Source: Dysidea avara (taxonomy: Eukaryota; Porifera; Demospongiae; Dictyoceratida; Dysideidae). Taken from it: a stretch of 64,000 bases of DNA. Positions 1 to 12,372 of this stretch are shown here, one piece after another. The stretch covers positions 48,266,075 to 48,330,074 of the forward strand of contig NC_089274.1 of the NCBI RefSeq assembly GCF_963678975.1. Reading direction: 5' to 3'. The number at the start of each line of letters is the position of its first letter. Within the stretch, counting starts at the first letter, position 1. The position numbers and the translations under genes are program-made. Below the pieces are notes generated by a model. It worked only from the letters and a program-made list of their open reading frames with translations. It searched no databases and was not told the origin of the DNA.

Positions 1-57
1 ATAGCAGTGGAAGGAAAGAAGCTGAATTTATACGAGTCAATTCTAGTGAATGGCAAG
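1..57 (+). CDS. possible partial exon at the window edge
   Basis: The first 57 bases read open as 19 codons (IAVEGKKLNLYESILVNGK) and end at a perfect splice donor, GTAAGT, at 58-63. The product is not recognised. No downstream exon of the same gene was found, so if real the gene continues to the left or has a far 3' exon. Only the reading frame and donor support it. Confidence 0.3.
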
Positions 58-74
58 GTAAGTTTGTACTCATG

Positions 75-345
75 ACCCCGGGTAATTCCTCTATTTAAAG
101 TGATACATTCTGGCAGAGTAAGGTCCACAATATGATGAATAATTTTGTACATCATTTGGAGTCTTAACATATTTTGACGATAATTTAAACTGTCCCATTT
201 CAAGGTAGTGAGCATTTGTGTTACACTGCTGGTGGAGCAAAAATCTCCAATTACAAATCTTGCTGCGCGCCTTTGAACAGCTTCTAGCTTGTCAATATTA
301 CATTGGGTAAAAGGTAAGACAATAGCACAAGCATTATCAATATAC
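75..345 (-). mobile_element. LINE reverse transcriptase C-terminal fragment (Jockey/CR1 type)
   Basis: The minus strand reads through the region after the polymerase core of non-LTR retrotransposons, with the typical signature LEAVQRRAARFV and then SSVTQMLTTLKWDSL. This matches the corresponding part of the longer LINE at 31,466 (KVQRRAARWV, SSVTYLLDQLHWKSL). It is a short 5'- and 3'-truncated piece and cannot be active. Confidence 0.75.
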
Positions 346-2490
346 CTAAGGTTTTTTTCTTAAGCAAACTAGAAATGTTTCTGCGAAAGAATTAGGACTG
401 TAGTTGTAGCCAGTTTTCTGCTACGCTTGAAGGCATCAGGCAGACAGGCAAGCAGTAGAAAATTCCATTGAATAATTTTTTTTTAAATTCTGTGGCAACT
501 TGATGGAAACGTTTCGGGTCGATCTGAAGACACTTTTGGGCTTGGTTTTACCCAACCAATACTGTCATGTTGTTGTGAGGAAATCGCAGTAAGTTTTTGG
601 GTTATATCACGGATTGCCCCCACACCTTCGATGTCCCTAATGATGTTTACTGGCAAGGCCTCAAAAGGAGACTTGCATGTATAGCTAAAGCATGCAGTCG
701 CACGTGCCAGATGGTTTTATTATTTGTGTTACTGAGGATTGCCAAACCTTTGCAACATGTCTGAAACGCAAAGCAGAAAAACATGATCCAGTACGTCACT
801 TCCTGCCTTTTACCCAATCAACGGTTTAGACCCTTTAGACCGGACCAACGGTTGTGATTCAACCAAGTCGCGCTTGTTAATAGATTTTATTCTCGTGTGT
901 CAGTGTTTCACTGGTAACATGGCGTGTTATAAGAATTTTAGATTTCACGTGATAGGCGTGCACGTGAACGCATTGCGCTTTGGTGTTGCAAAGATTTGGA
1001 AATCCTCAGTATTTTGTGTTAACTTCTCTCCAGTGTCTCCAAATCACAGGAATAGGGGGTAATGTACTAGAAGTTGGGAGAATGGGATGACGTGCCGTTG
1101 ACTTTCAATAGACCATTGGTAATCTGACTATCACGTGAGATCACGTGACTTCAAGGTAACCAAGGTCACGCATGTCTTAATCCCAAAGTAATGATTGGGG
1201 TTTTTATCCCTATTTAGTGGGGACCTACATACCCATACAAGCTAGACAGAAGGTCTAGCATTTGTCCCCACTAGAAAGGGCCCATGAAGCACTCATCCAT
1301 TCACCCACACAAGCAATCACTGTAGGTGATTGTACTTAGATGTTCCTCCAAATACAATTACCATTATGTTCAATCATTGCCACAACCAACATTCGCCTCA
1401 GTTTCTAAAACCATGAGGAGCCAATCCTGAAGTTAAACATGATACCCTCAAAAAACTGCTTGCAGAGACTGAGGTGTTACAACATACGTGCCACAATGCA
1501 TAACAGCTTAAGTTCTGCTTACGTTACTGATCCATTTAGACACTATATGAATACTTCTTTCTGATCCCTTATAACTCTACTAAGTGCACCTTGATAAAGT
1601 CCCGAGACTCTGCTACAGGCTGAGGAGGCCTATCTAGTCCAAGTGTACAGCTCAGTACTTAAGGTCTGAATAGTAGGGTTTTCATCTAAACCAGTTGTAA
1701 CTGTGTTAATTAACTGTCCTCTTCTTGTGCTATGTCCTGTGTAAAAATAAATTAATTAAACTGCTTGTTAGAGTTTCAGTAGAGTTGGTTGTATTCTCCC
1801 CCTGGAATTAAACATCTTGAGGGTTTCCTCTTCTTGCAAGGAATAACAATGCAGAAGAGTCAGCATCTATCCTTTCCAGATTAACTTGTATGTCCTTGAG
1901 CTGAAATGAACTGCTCAAAAAGCCAAAGATAAAACTAGTGGTTGTCCACTGTAAATAGTGTGTAGCTTAGTGTTCTTAACATTGCTGTCGCCGATATACT
2001 GACTTAGTTCTTTCACTGGAATATTATTCGGGTAAAGGGGTAACTTTCTGATTAAACTGGGACTACCCTGTAGGCCTTCTTACAAGCAGTGAGCCTTTTG
2101 CTATTATGTATCTGGGGAGCCAAGTACTCCAGCAGTTCTGTACTTAATTCATTTACACTGTACTTCATTTCCACTACACTATCCTCACTTGGAGAGAAAA
2201 TGTTGGATATCAAGTACTGCTTTCATGGCTTATTTTTCTAAGGAATGAGACCCACTCAGCAGCAAGCCTCTAGATCTACATGTCTTGCTCCCTTTGACGG
2301 TGTAGTTCCTCCATTCTTTTAGGTGACGTCTGTCTAAATACTCATTGTGATATGGGGATCGTAACAGTAGGTCATGAGTCTGTTGACCTCCACACAGGAC
2401 CTAATAAAGCTGATCCTGAACCTTGTGTATTCCCTTAAGTACGTATACAATGAGCAAACCCTATTTTGGATGTCCTGCTAGCTCCCTAGT
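346..2490. other. intergenic stretch without a recognised gene
   Basis: No convincing exon was found. Bases 430-600 resemble 43,700-43,870 (TCTGAAGA...GGCTTGG...CAATACTG / ...AAATACTG), so this is probably a dispersed repeat. Bases 940-1,150 contain four CACGTG palindromes (listed separately). From 1,150 to 2,490 I see nothing I can name. Confidence 0.5.
946..1147. promoter_or_regulatory. cluster of four CACGTG E-boxes
   Basis: CACGTG occurs at 946, 961, 1132 and 1142, with an inverted CCAAT-like ATTGG near 1114. The same palindrome lies in both bidirectional promoters later in the window, so this could be a promoter whose gene was not recognised. Several transposons here also contain TCACGTGA, so a repeat origin is equally possible. 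Confidence 0.25.
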
Positions 2491-2492
2491 TT

Positions 2493-3300
2493 TAGGCCCT
2501 TGTGTGATCCATATATCTATACCTCCATGCCATTAGTGGAGATTTGTGGCCCTGAGATTGATAATACGGAAAAAAGGATCAAAAGTTACACACCACAAAA
2601 GTGGAGAGGTAGTCCTTCCCCTTGTAGACTGAACCCCATTGATTTCACGTTCCTTCTAAAGTGAATTACCTAAGGATTAAAAGAAAATGATAATAATTTT
2701 GGAAAGAACATGTGACCAATGAGGGATGGCCTTATCTCAAAACACGAGGCCAGACAGTATGCTGAGCTGCAACAATAACATTGTGAATTTCACAGTCCAT
2801 GCCAGCAAACTGACATTCTTTCTGAAAAGAAAACATCAATTAGACTACTTTGCGTGCTTAAAACACTACATTGGTAATTATAACATGTCTGGCTCAGTAT
2901 GCTATAGACTATTTGAGTCAATCAATGCCTGGACTAGATGTCTCTCTAGTTTTGCAGGACAAGAGGGTGTGCACCTCCCGGAGGACTGTTGGGGGAGGAC
3001 AAAGGCCAAGGACGCTAACTGTCAAAAGACCTTTGTGTGATCCACACATTCACACCTTCATGCCAATTTGCAGCTCCGAGATTAACAATAGGAAAAAGGA
3101 CCAAAATTTACACACCATAAAGGTGGAGAGGTAGTCCTTCCCCTTGTAGACCAAACCCCACTGATCCCATGTTCTTTCTAAAGGGAATTATCTAGGGATT
3201 AAAATAATAAAGTTGGAACAGACCAAAGAGGAACATAAGACCAATGAGGGATGACCTTGTCTCAAATTGAATTTTTAATAGTATGCTGCCCTGCTGATAA
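2493..3300 (+). repeat. direct repeat pair, two diverged copies of about 260-280 bp
   Basis: The segment about 2493-2755 (TTGTGTGATCCATA ... GGAGAGGTAGTCCTTCCCC ... CCAATGAGGGATG) recurs at about 3020-3290 with scattered changes. The two copies are in the same orientation, about 525 bp apart. No TIRs or poly-A tail were seen, so the class is unknown. Confidence 0.7.
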
Positions 3301-3552
3301 GAGAAACTGTCTATGTGTTTAAAGCACTGATTTACGGTGATAAAATTTCCAGTATGGTTAGACATACACCAACCATGTGGATGAATCACATCTTAATATA
3401 GTCTGTTGTGACAATTTTCTAAGGGCACTACAGCTTCAAGTGCAGCCCTCTGCAACATTATCTTGCCCTCAAGTGGTCTTATGCAATAGCTTATTTGTAA
3501 CAGAACTCGTAACTCGATGCTCAGGTTTAGCTGGATTATGGTATGCTCAGAC

Positions 3553-3845
3553 CAAGGGGTAGGTAACGACCTGAAATTTCATTGATCATCTCTGAAATTA
3601 TTTCTGAAAGATGAAATATTGCCTGAAACTTATGCAGTTTGAAAGATGAAATTTCACGAACAGGAAAATGTAACAAAAATTTACAGAATTTTAAATTTTA
3701 CAGGGTCTGACATTTACGGATTTACTAATTTTGTAATTACTGAATTTTACAGAGAAATTTAGCTGAAACTTGTCTTTGAAAGGTGAAATATGGGCAGTCA
3801 TCTTTGAAATTTCGTATACCGTGTTGGCTCGTTACCTACCCCTCG
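3553..3845. mobile_element. hAT-like MITE with 8-bp target duplication
   Basis: Inverted ends CAAGGGGTAGGTAACGA and (reverse complement) CGAGGGGTAGGTAACGA bound 293 bp rich in GAAATTT motifs. The flanks are a perfect 8-bp duplication, GCTCAGAC, at 3545-3552 and 3846-3853. No coding capacity. The 8-bp duplication suggests mobilisation by a hAT-type transposase. A stray end of the same type is at about 6060. Confidence 0.8.
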
Positions 3846-4200
3846 GCTCAGACTTTGACCATATCTATTGAATTGCATAACTCTGACCTTCCACTATGTT
3901 TTCAAATACTATCAACCCTGTGACTCCAGTAATGAAGCACATTTACCTTTGTGCCATGTAGGAAACACTCCTGCCATACCATACCATATCATGCCTATGC
4001 AAGAGGATGATTATCCCTCTGCAGATACACTTTATATTTTGTGAAGAAAGCACCTCCCTACATCACTATGGATTGACAACAAATAAACCTGTCTGCACCA
4101 CATGTAGGAAGCTCCCCCTACATATTCACAATACTACCTCACTCCTGTTTTGGCTATAGCTCTCTCTAGCTCTTATGAGGCACATTTACCTTTTATCTTT

Positions 4201-4436
4201 AAGAGCTGTGAAACTGGGCCAAAAGGCAACAAGTCATTATACATTAAGCTGAATCCCACAACAAGTGGGATATCTATGTTGAAGAATGAAAAGAGTACCC
4301 AAATCAAATCTTTCAGGTGAAAATATTAGAGATCAGTTATTTGATTATGATAAAAATATATAATAGCTGATAACTGAATTTATAAAAATAACTGGTTGTT
4401 GAATGATCAGTTAACCGGCTAAGTTTCACAGCTCTT
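4201..4436. mobile_element. short TIR element inside the tandem array
   Basis: Ends AAGAGCTGTGAAACT and AGTTTCACAGCTCTT are exact inverted copies, 236 bp apart, and split one array unit within its CCTTT-TGTGCC stretch. A clean target duplication could not be read. No ORF. Confidence 0.65.
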
Positions 4437-4884
4437 TGTGCCAGGTAGGAAAAACAGCTACCATACCATAAGGTGCCTGTGCCAAAAAAATAAATAAACA
4501 TATAACTGTCTGCACTGCAGACATACTTTGTATTTGACGAAAAAAGCACCTCCCTGCACCACTAGGGATTGACAACAGAAAGATCTATATGAGAGCTGCA
4601 CCATGTAGGATACACCCCTACAATAAATTAATTCTTTTGGGGCACATTTACCATTATGCCAGGTAGGAAACACACCTACCATACCATAAGGTGCCTGTGC
4701 CAAGAAAATAACCATCTGCACTGCAGATACACTTCGTATTAAACGAAGAAAGCACCTCCCTGCACCGCTAGGGATTGACAACAGAAAAACCTGTCTGTAT
4801 CAGAGCTGCACCATGTAGGATACACCCCTACAATACTCCACTCCTTAATTAGTGGGCTAGCTCTATTTTTATGGGGCACATTTA

Positions 4885-5348
4885 TAGTGATGTGCGATAC
4901 GCCGACAGAGCGTATCTGTGTCTAACAGCTGTGTAGTCAATGGTACGATATGGTACATTTTTCTAAAAATGCGGTTAAATGCGTGGGCTGCTAATAAGTT
5001 TTCATAGCTAAGTACCAGCTATTCCCCATTGCAGTTATATAACAAGCTTTAAAAGAGTTCAGAAAAGTGGTAAGCAGCCAGTTCATATTTAATTCATGGA
5101 CGGCTGATAATTGTTCATGGTTTAATACCAGCTATTAGCCCTCTGCACTTTTATATAACTAGCTTAAAGAGTCTAGGAACTGGTAAACAACCAAGCTACA
5201 CTGTTAACTTGCACAAAACCAGACCTTCACATTTCTGTGATTGTGCAATAAAATATCAATACACAAGCATGATATCGATGTCGTGAAACAGCCAATATAT
5301 TCCGATGCTCTTATATATATATATATCGATATGCATCGCACATCACTA
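4885..5348. mobile_element. hAT-like MITE with 8-bp target duplication
   Basis: Ends TAGTGATGTGCGATA and (reverse complement) TAGTGATGTGCGATG bound 464 bp. The flanking duplication CACATTTA is perfect (4877-4884 and 5349-5356) and lies in the start of a tandem-array unit, so the insertion site is unambiguous. There is no ORF and a short AT run near the right end. Confidence 0.85.
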
Positions 5349-5560
5349 CACATTTACCAATATGCCAGGTAGGAAACACATCTACCATACCATAAAGTAC
5401 CTGTGTCAAGAGAATAACCATCTGCACTGCAGATACACTCCGTATTGTACGATTAAAGCACCTCCCTGCACCACTAGGGATTAACAACAGATCAGCCTGT
5501 CTGTATCACAGCTGTACTACTATGTAGCCTACTTTCACATCAACAATTCCCCGTGAGGGC

Positions 5561-6710
5561 CAGCTCTCTCTTCCTATGTAATGTGAAGGATACCCCTGCA
5601 ATACCATCTCTTCCTGGTGTGCTAGGATTGATTTACTAGCACCAGGAGTTGCATTCAAGTACAGCACAAGTACGTTCTAAATGGCAGTTTTCCATACCTT
5701 CTCTCCAATGTAATCATAGATAAAACTACAAGTAACCATTTTTATTCTATAGTAACTACTAGATTAATTATTCAATGAATCCCAATGGGATACTGAGGTA
5801 ATCTTCTATGAAGTATCATATAGAAAACTGACCGCCCATTTCAACCTTCGGGATTGTACAGCTAGCTTATCTCTGCTGATAAACTCCACAATTTCAAAAA
5901 CGTGTCAATCCACAAAGTATTACATTTCCATGTATATACTTCTGTTACATCTTTCATAGTCAACTTTTGTGTTCCAACATATACAAAATTTTGGGCCATA
6001 GACTATTTATCTTTCCAAAACAGCAATTTCAGGGGTTAATCTGCACAATGTTTAGGATGTTACCTACCCCTTGAATCAGTTTTTTTTCTTCTTAATTTCT
6101 TTTAGACAGGGTACTGCTATTGCAAAGCTCACCTCAAAAGGACTGTATACCACACCCGAGACTGCACTCAGTGCACTGTGTAAAGGAACTTGAATTAGCC
6201 AACGGGTAAATTTTTCTTGCTAGCCGGGGCAAGCCGATGATTTGGTTTCTTGCCAGAATGTTGCTAAGAGCAAGCCTTTTTGTCCCCACAAACTCTAGTC
6301 GGGTGCCTAACAATTCCACTAAGCCAATGCCAACTTACACGCTCGGTCTCTGAAACTGAGCCACGCTCTTTAGCATTGGATATATGGCGACTGCTGCTCA
6401 GTCCATGAATATATGCAGCTACCCTCGCAACTACCCACGCAACTACCCACACATCAGTGCAGCCTATATACTGTGAAACTAGCCTTACTAGCTAACTGTA
6501 ATTCCTTACTTGAGAGTATGGTGATCGACTGCTCACAAGTTAGCGGCTTGTCACGCGCTGCTGCCGATAAAGGGTTCTGTTCAGTTCACCTCCTCGGTTT
6601 GGTTACCACTGAGTTGCATGTTGCTGTATAGCCAGATGGGGCTGTGGACCCCGCAACTAGAGCTAACATCATAGTCATCGGCTTACTGAGGGTTGCTGCT
6701 ACTAGTGCAC
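5561..6710. other. intergenic stretch without a recognised gene
   Basis: Apart from a fragment of the CTACCCC-ended MITE at about 6057-6075, I see no exon, RNA gene or repeat boundary. Short ORFs here have no recognisable protein signature. Confidence 0.5.
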
Positions 6711-6999
6711 AGTAAAAACAAAGTAGTGAACGTCACTACTTTATGTAGTGACGTTCACTACTTTTAGATTCACTACAACGTAGTGAATTATCAAAGTAGT
6801 GAAGGTCACTACCAATGTAGTGACGTTCACTACATTTTAATTCACTACGTTGTAGTGAAATCATAATGTAGTGACGTTCACTACAAAAAGTAGTGACCTT
6901 CACTACATTTTAATTCACTACATTGTAGTGAAATCATAATGTAGTGACGGTCACTACAAAAAGTAGTGACCTTCACTACATTTATAAATTTTTACTATA
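6711..6999. repeat. cluster of iterated short palindromes, probably a foldback MITE
   Basis: About seven copies of the near-palindrome GTAGTGACNTTCACTAC alternate with three copies of TTCACTAC-N3-5-GTAGTGAA over 270 bp, part of it as a direct repeat of about 72 bp. The outer ends AGTAAAAAC and ATTTTTACT are inverted, so the whole may be one non-autonomous element. No ORF and no clear target duplication. Confidence 0.65.
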
Positions 7000-8727
7000 C
7001 ATCAATATAACAGCATGTCAAGAACACTGTTACTGTCAAGAACACTGTTACTGTCAGTAACATTTACATTGGTATATAAAGGACAGTTTCTGAGGTATCA
7101 TAACAGACTATAAACCAAAATTGCAGGTTGATAGACTAATTCTTTAAATAAAATGTTACCTCTGAAAAATGACAACCTCTATATAACAGTATGGTCACAA
7201 AGTGTCCACTAGAAGTATCATCTGCATATTTCACCACAACTATGTAAACTTGCTGTGTATTCACAGTAGTATAGGCTAAATGTAGCAAAACAAAACAAAA
7301 TATCCGATTGTACATATGTGAGTGTGGGTGTGTGTGTGCATGTGTGTGTATGTGATAACACTGGAAAACAGCAGTCATGTATTGTAGCCTCAGATTTTCT
7401 ATTGGTAGGGACTATACAGTACATTTGATAAATTTCTAATTTGAAGATTAAGATTCCACCCGAAGCCATTTATTGATGTGAAAAGGATGCTTATAAGATA
7501 CTATGAGTTTGCACATGAAAGATCACGACAACCTTTAGAAATTTGCAGGGGATATGGTATGGGATGCTGCTGTCAATGCTAAGGGATGCTGCTGCCAATG
7601 CTAAGGAGCTAGGATTTACTTCACAAAGGACTTTCATTCATTGATTAGGTTCAATATGCACTTCTGCAGGAATGTCAATGAAGTCTTTGCAGACATTCTA
7701 CTAGGCTGTAGTAAGCCAAGTAAAAAAGTTTTGACTACTTTTCTGGACATGGGGAAACTAGGCAAATCTGATGTCAAACTGTACTCATAAATTTTAGTAT
7801 GTAAATGCTATAAATACCTGCATTTATGAAACCACTAAACTTTCACATTCGTGTAATCAAAATGGTAAATGTAAAATATTGTATAACATCAACTATACGT
7901 ACTGTTAAGTTTAACAATGGAATATATGTATACGTATAATGTACATACGTAACAAAAACACATCTTTGACCAGCTTCTGCTTTTCTTTTCATCTTTCATC
8001 CAGCAGTGGGCAGAACGAGCCTGTAAATAAAAAACAATATATCATGTACATGTATCTGGAAACATAGACATTTTGTGAAATGTGCCTTGTTCCGTATTTA
8101 TTAGGGATGAAAAAATTACTCGCTAAGGAAATTCACTCAGACAGTAAAGATGCGTGCTTTCTAGAATCCACTCAAATTAGCTCATTATGTCACACGACCA
8201 TACAAATCCCCTTCTAGCCTGAGTATTCCTAGGGTTTGCAGGTCGAGACATGGTCGGGGTTTACATTGTCAGTACTTACCCGGTAGGTGGGCAACTATAA
8301 TTTTCAGTGATGCAAATCCCCACCTTGGCCAGGCAATAAGAATGTAAAGCTTCTCTAATTGCAAGTCCTGATTTTGACTTGAAAGGCAAGCCATGCAAAT
8401 GGTAACCCAGAACCTTTGCATTATGCAATGTTTCAGAGTCTAACTGTTATGCTTTAATTTATAATACAACAAATACTGTATTGCCTTGAGTTATGCACCT
8501 ATCAGTGTAATCCCCGACTACCACTGATACAGGGTGAGGTGGGGGCAAACAGGCTGTGTGAAATAGTTCACTTGTGAAGGTGGGTTGATATTTCCCTGGT
8601 TGAGAATATGTAGCTGACACAGATAGATAGTCTGGGCATGTGAAACTATGTTGGGTGGAGGTGCATGTGTGTGGAGTATTTTCTGTCCAGCTTTAGACTA
8701 TAGAACAAGTGCCCGCAAACAACATAT
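7000..8727. other. intergenic stretch with one decayed exon-like fragment
   Basis: A short perfect tandem pair (TCAAGAACACTGTTACTG, twice) is at about 7018-7056, a GT-rich run at about 7319-7352, and a decayed exon-like stretch at 7560-7790 is listed separately. Nothing else was recognised. Confidence 0.5.
7560..7790 (+). pseudogene. decayed relative of the exon at 12,373-12,678
   Basis: The plus strand contains codons for EVFADILLGCSKPSKKVLTTFLDMGKLG, split by stops upstream. This resembles ESILLGCNKPGRKTRLAAFLGRLG at the end of the 12,373-12,678 exon. Sequence downstream (GCTTCT..TTT..ATCTTTCATC..CAGTGG at about 7970-8010 and about 13,018-13,070) is also shared, so a longer unit was copied. 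The function of the family is not known to me. Confidence 0.5.
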
Positions 8728-9750
8728 ATGTGACCAGATTTGCGAAAAGGGGTCTTCCACACACATCTAATTTACCAAATTTAATGACTCATAACCAGAC
8801 CTCTTAACTATCACAATTTGGTCATGAGACGCACGATTTCAGCCTTCATATCACGACCACTTGTTGATCTCACGATTTCCAATAAAATTTTCTAAGGCAC
8901 ACTAAATCTCCTTGATTTAAGCCCCAAAAGGTATCACGTGATCGGTTAATTAGAATAGTGGGGCGCCTCTGTATTTTGAGCTGAAAATTTTGGCGGTTTC
9001 CCATACTTTTGAATATGTCACGATCAAGTCACTTTGCTGCCAAACTCAATGAACTGAGCCCTATTTAAAGGTGAAATCCTTTGAGAAAAGACTCAGCACA
9101 CTGAAGAATTAGGTGAAATCCTACCAGTTGTGTTATTACAAATGTTTATTGCTTAATTTCGGTTGTTGTGAGGTGTACTTGTGTGGAAAATCTGTGCTGA
9201 ACACTAAATCCACAGCTGGATACTGATTACTCAAGAAATGGATGGTGATTTCAACAATGAATCACTGGTGAACCAGTACATCAGCTGAGTTGAAAGACTG
9301 ATATCACGTGATTCAACGATGGAGCAAAATAGTAGGTTCTTCTCATATAGTAGGCTACACTATAGTACAGAGATATTATAAGCTGCGGTAAACAGCAGTA
9401 CTGCACTCACATAGCTAGCTAGTTGTGCCTTTTAAAACATTTTTTTTGTTAAAACAAATGTAGCTATGTGCATGAGCCCCAGCACAATGATGGTAGGATT
9501 CACAGCTGCATGGGGATGGGTGGCTGGCTTTCTCACAACCAGATCTGCTTCCAGGTTGAGAGGTCTGTCATAACTTTAGACTGAAAAGGCTATTGATTAC
9601 AAAATTGGACAGTAGTGAGCACTAACATAGTTTAATGGTTGGACAAATTTTCAAGTTAATACATTCCTTGAGCAGTGAGTTATGGACTTCTGAGTTCATA
9701 GAATTGGATGTGTGTGGAAGACCCCTTTTCATAAATCCAGTCACATACCG
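8728..9750. mobile_element. TIR element of about 1 kb
   Basis: A left end reading TATGTGACCAGATTTGCGAA then GGGGTCTTCCACACACAT is repeated in inverted form at 9708-9750. The arms are about 40 bp with few mismatches. The interior has CACGTGAT sites and no ORF above noise. No target duplication could be fixed, so the superfamily is open. Confidence 0.65.
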
Positions 9751-10873
9751 AGTAACCATTAATTATCTATGAAGGAACACACCTAACACTCACACTTAAG
9801 TTTCATGATGATTCTGTATAAGGCCACCCCATGTAGTTTCCCATCATCCGTCCAGCATCGTGTCTGGGCTCCACATATGTCCCAAAGTCAGCAATTGCGC
9901 CCTGAACTATTAGAATAGTAAAGTTGTACGAAAGTATTAGAATACTCATACAGGATCCATCTATCAACAGATTAATGAATCTCTAGACGTAGACTCGTAT
10001 GAACCGAGAAGTTTATTACCATCACTAAACTGGCAAACGTGAGTTACGTGTGCAGTTTGCTCAGTAACTTACATAGCACGGTAAATGTAACTGTATCATC
10101 CCAGGACTGGGCAGAGTTTGCCTCTCTGCCCACTGTTTAAGTGTTTATTTATATTATTATCATTGTCAAAACTGTATTGTTGCCATTTCTAAGCTTTATA
10201 GTTAACACATTGATTCGAGACAATATAAAGTCAACTCATAAACTGTTGCATGGTATGACTGATCATTTTTTTCTCGGGCTAAATGGACTGTGGCACGTGC
10301 GGTGCCAGCAGCTGATCGAAGAGCGAACTTGTACATGTACCTGAAAGCCCATCCTTGGAGAGACATCATCTGATCAGCAAAATAAATACCTGTGGATGTT
10401 TTTCAGTATTAGCTCCCACTGTTTATCCGCTGAAACTTATAACAGCCCATTGCTTTTCAACTCCTTCTAGACAACAAAATCCATTTAACAGAGCCCGGTT
10501 GGGGGTAATGCATTACGTTATATTACTTTCTGCAGTAATTATGTATGTGCTGCATGACAAAGCAATGAGTAATGTAATTTATAATGGACATTACATCCGG
10601 AAATTGTAATTCATTACTTCTAATGTGCGTTGTATCCAGCACATGATTGATTACATTTGGGCCTGACAACACTGATATAGTGTATGGGGAGTGTCCTTCT
10701 ATAACAAAGAAGTTTTTATGGCTGAACTATACCAGAGAAAGTGTGGCTCATTGGTGTCACTTGTAGTTATAGGTGTCAGAAGGTTGCACTTAGTTTAAAG
10801 CTTATAGTGAACAAGTGTATAATGTGTAATAATAGTTACTGAGTGGACCCGTTTACAAATTACAACTACTATA
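9751..10873. other. intergenic stretch with a decayed MITE trace
   Basis: Bases 10,497-10,660 (TTGGGGGTAATGCATTACG ... GTAATTCATTACTT) look like a degraded relative of the GGGAGTAACGCGTTAC MITE family found intact at 21,534, 26,191 and 28,753. No gene was recognised. Confidence 0.35.
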
Positions 10874-11253
10874 GTATGTTCACGTTGAGCTGAACCCTCA
10901 AAAACATTTAATAACTCATGGATGCAATTACACACGATCTTGAAATTTGGCTCATTTGTAGTACTGCTTGACCCGCTAAAAATATTTCAAAATCTTGTTG
11001 TTCAAATGTTAGACATAATATTTACAGTCAATCAAAATTTTCACAATACATTTCCTATGGGGAAGCCATATAAGTACAGTGTCCAATACAGCCCTTTCCC
11101 GAACTTGTAATGGAGCCAAACCGTACGTGTCTGTTGTTGACACCTTTGCTGTTACCAATAATCATCTAGTTGGCTGAAATGTTAACTCTGTTGAGAAAAA
11201 ATCCACTTTTAATTTTTAGGCGTTTTTCAGGATTCAGCTCAACGTGAACATAC
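10874..11253. mobile_element. MITE with TA flanks, family copy 1
   Basis: Ends GTATGTTCACGTTGAGCTGA and its inverted copy are flanked by TA on both sides (10,872-10,873 and 11,254-11,255). A second copy, inverted, lies at 58,316-58,691. Size 380 bp, no coding capacity. TA flanks would fit a Tc1/mariner-type transposase, but the outer CTATAG palindrome leaves the exact boundary uncertain. Confidence 0.75.
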
Positions 11254-11374
11254 TATAGTTGTAGCCCTCAGAGTAATGACTTTTTCTGAGAGTAAACTTT
11301 ACTATAATGTGTTCTATTGTTGTTGTCATAGTTGTTGTATATACGTATAATATTTTGAATATGTGTGTTCACAA

Positions 11375-11647
11375 CTAGTCAAATACATGATATTTCAAGC
11401 AGATCATTGTTTTGCGTTGCATTCCATAGGGCTTTGATACTGCCAACGAATGATAAGTGCTGAGTGTTTGTTGTCGCCGAACTGTTATTTCAGATGTACC
11501 AAGGACTTCATAGCCATGAAAATGATGATGATACATGACTGTATGCAAAGCTGATGTAACAAATAATACTTCTTCACATGTTACGATGATCTCCATTATC
11601 TTCCCAAAGGACGGTAAGTTATTATCAAATTCAAGTATAACAGCCAT
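11375..11647 (-). CDS. terminal-exon-like ORF of an uncharacterised family
   Basis: The minus strand reads AVILEFDNNLPSFGKI then IMEIIVTCEEVLFVTSALHT and ends at a stop after KYHVFD. The layout (a PSFGKI-like turn, an HFHGYEV motif, a C-terminal YHVF) recalls C-terminal exons of uncharacterised animal proteins often linked to repeats; this recall is weak. No upstream exon was found on this strand, so it may be a fragment. Confidence 0.35.
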   Translation of the reverse strand: MAVILEFDNNLPSFGKIMEIIVTCEEVLFVTSALHTVMYHHHFHGYEVLGTSEITVRRQQTLSTYHSLAVSKPYGMQRKTMICLKYHVFD

Positions 11648-12372
11648 ATCTTTGTGATATATCTTACTCCATCAGTTGTAATTTTGGTATTTCTGTAAAA
11701 ACATGTACGTACATGTCTAGTGAGTTTGTGAAACAGTATTAATCAGTTTTGCCTTTCCTTTACTATGTACAGTATGCCTTAGCAATACAGTCTCACATAG
11801 CCAGGTCACTGTACTTTTCTTTTGTGTGTGGATAGGAAAAATGGGACTAAACCTATAGCGGACTAATTGTATATTATAGTTGTATATTGGGATGGGGTGC
11901 ATTATATAGACATACTAGAATATCTATAGACTTGAAATGTTGTACAACAAAACTAAATGGTTGTCTTTGGTTTTCCAGAATTTAGTTAGGCTTATTGTTG
12001 ATCCAGAGTGCTAATAAGGAACTATGAGTTGCAACCCACAGCTGAACAAATAGCTGGCCCTTTACAAGCAGCTAAGCCTTCAAAGCTGCTTTTAATATAG
12101 AAATGTAATAAAACAAGGTTGTTAATTTTTTTCTTTTATATGACCATGGCAAATTATTTGATTGGTGGCATACTAGTTGATGTAAGTCAAATTATATACA
12201 CAAGCAATAATACTGCATGTGATGACATACAATCAAGATTTTTGGAGTTTTAATTAATACTTAGAGCACATGTCTTACAACAAATACATTAGAATGCATT
12301 CCCTCAGTATTTTGTGTGTGCATAAGTACGCTAGACCAACTTATTGACATTTTTTGTTGCATTTGAAAGGAT

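Larger units (their letters stand above)
3934..5560 (+). repeat. tandem array of about four 200-240 bp units, interrupted by two MITEs
   Basis: Each unit begins GGCACATTTACC, continues CCAGGTAGGAAACAC..CTACCATACCATA, then CTGCACTGCAGATACACT and GCACCTCCCTGCACCACTAGG, and ends CATGTAGGATACACCCCTAC. Units start near 3934, 4176, 4632 and 4873. The second is split by a 236-bp TIR element and the fourth by a 464-bp hAT-like MITE, so the array is older than both. Confidence 0.8.
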
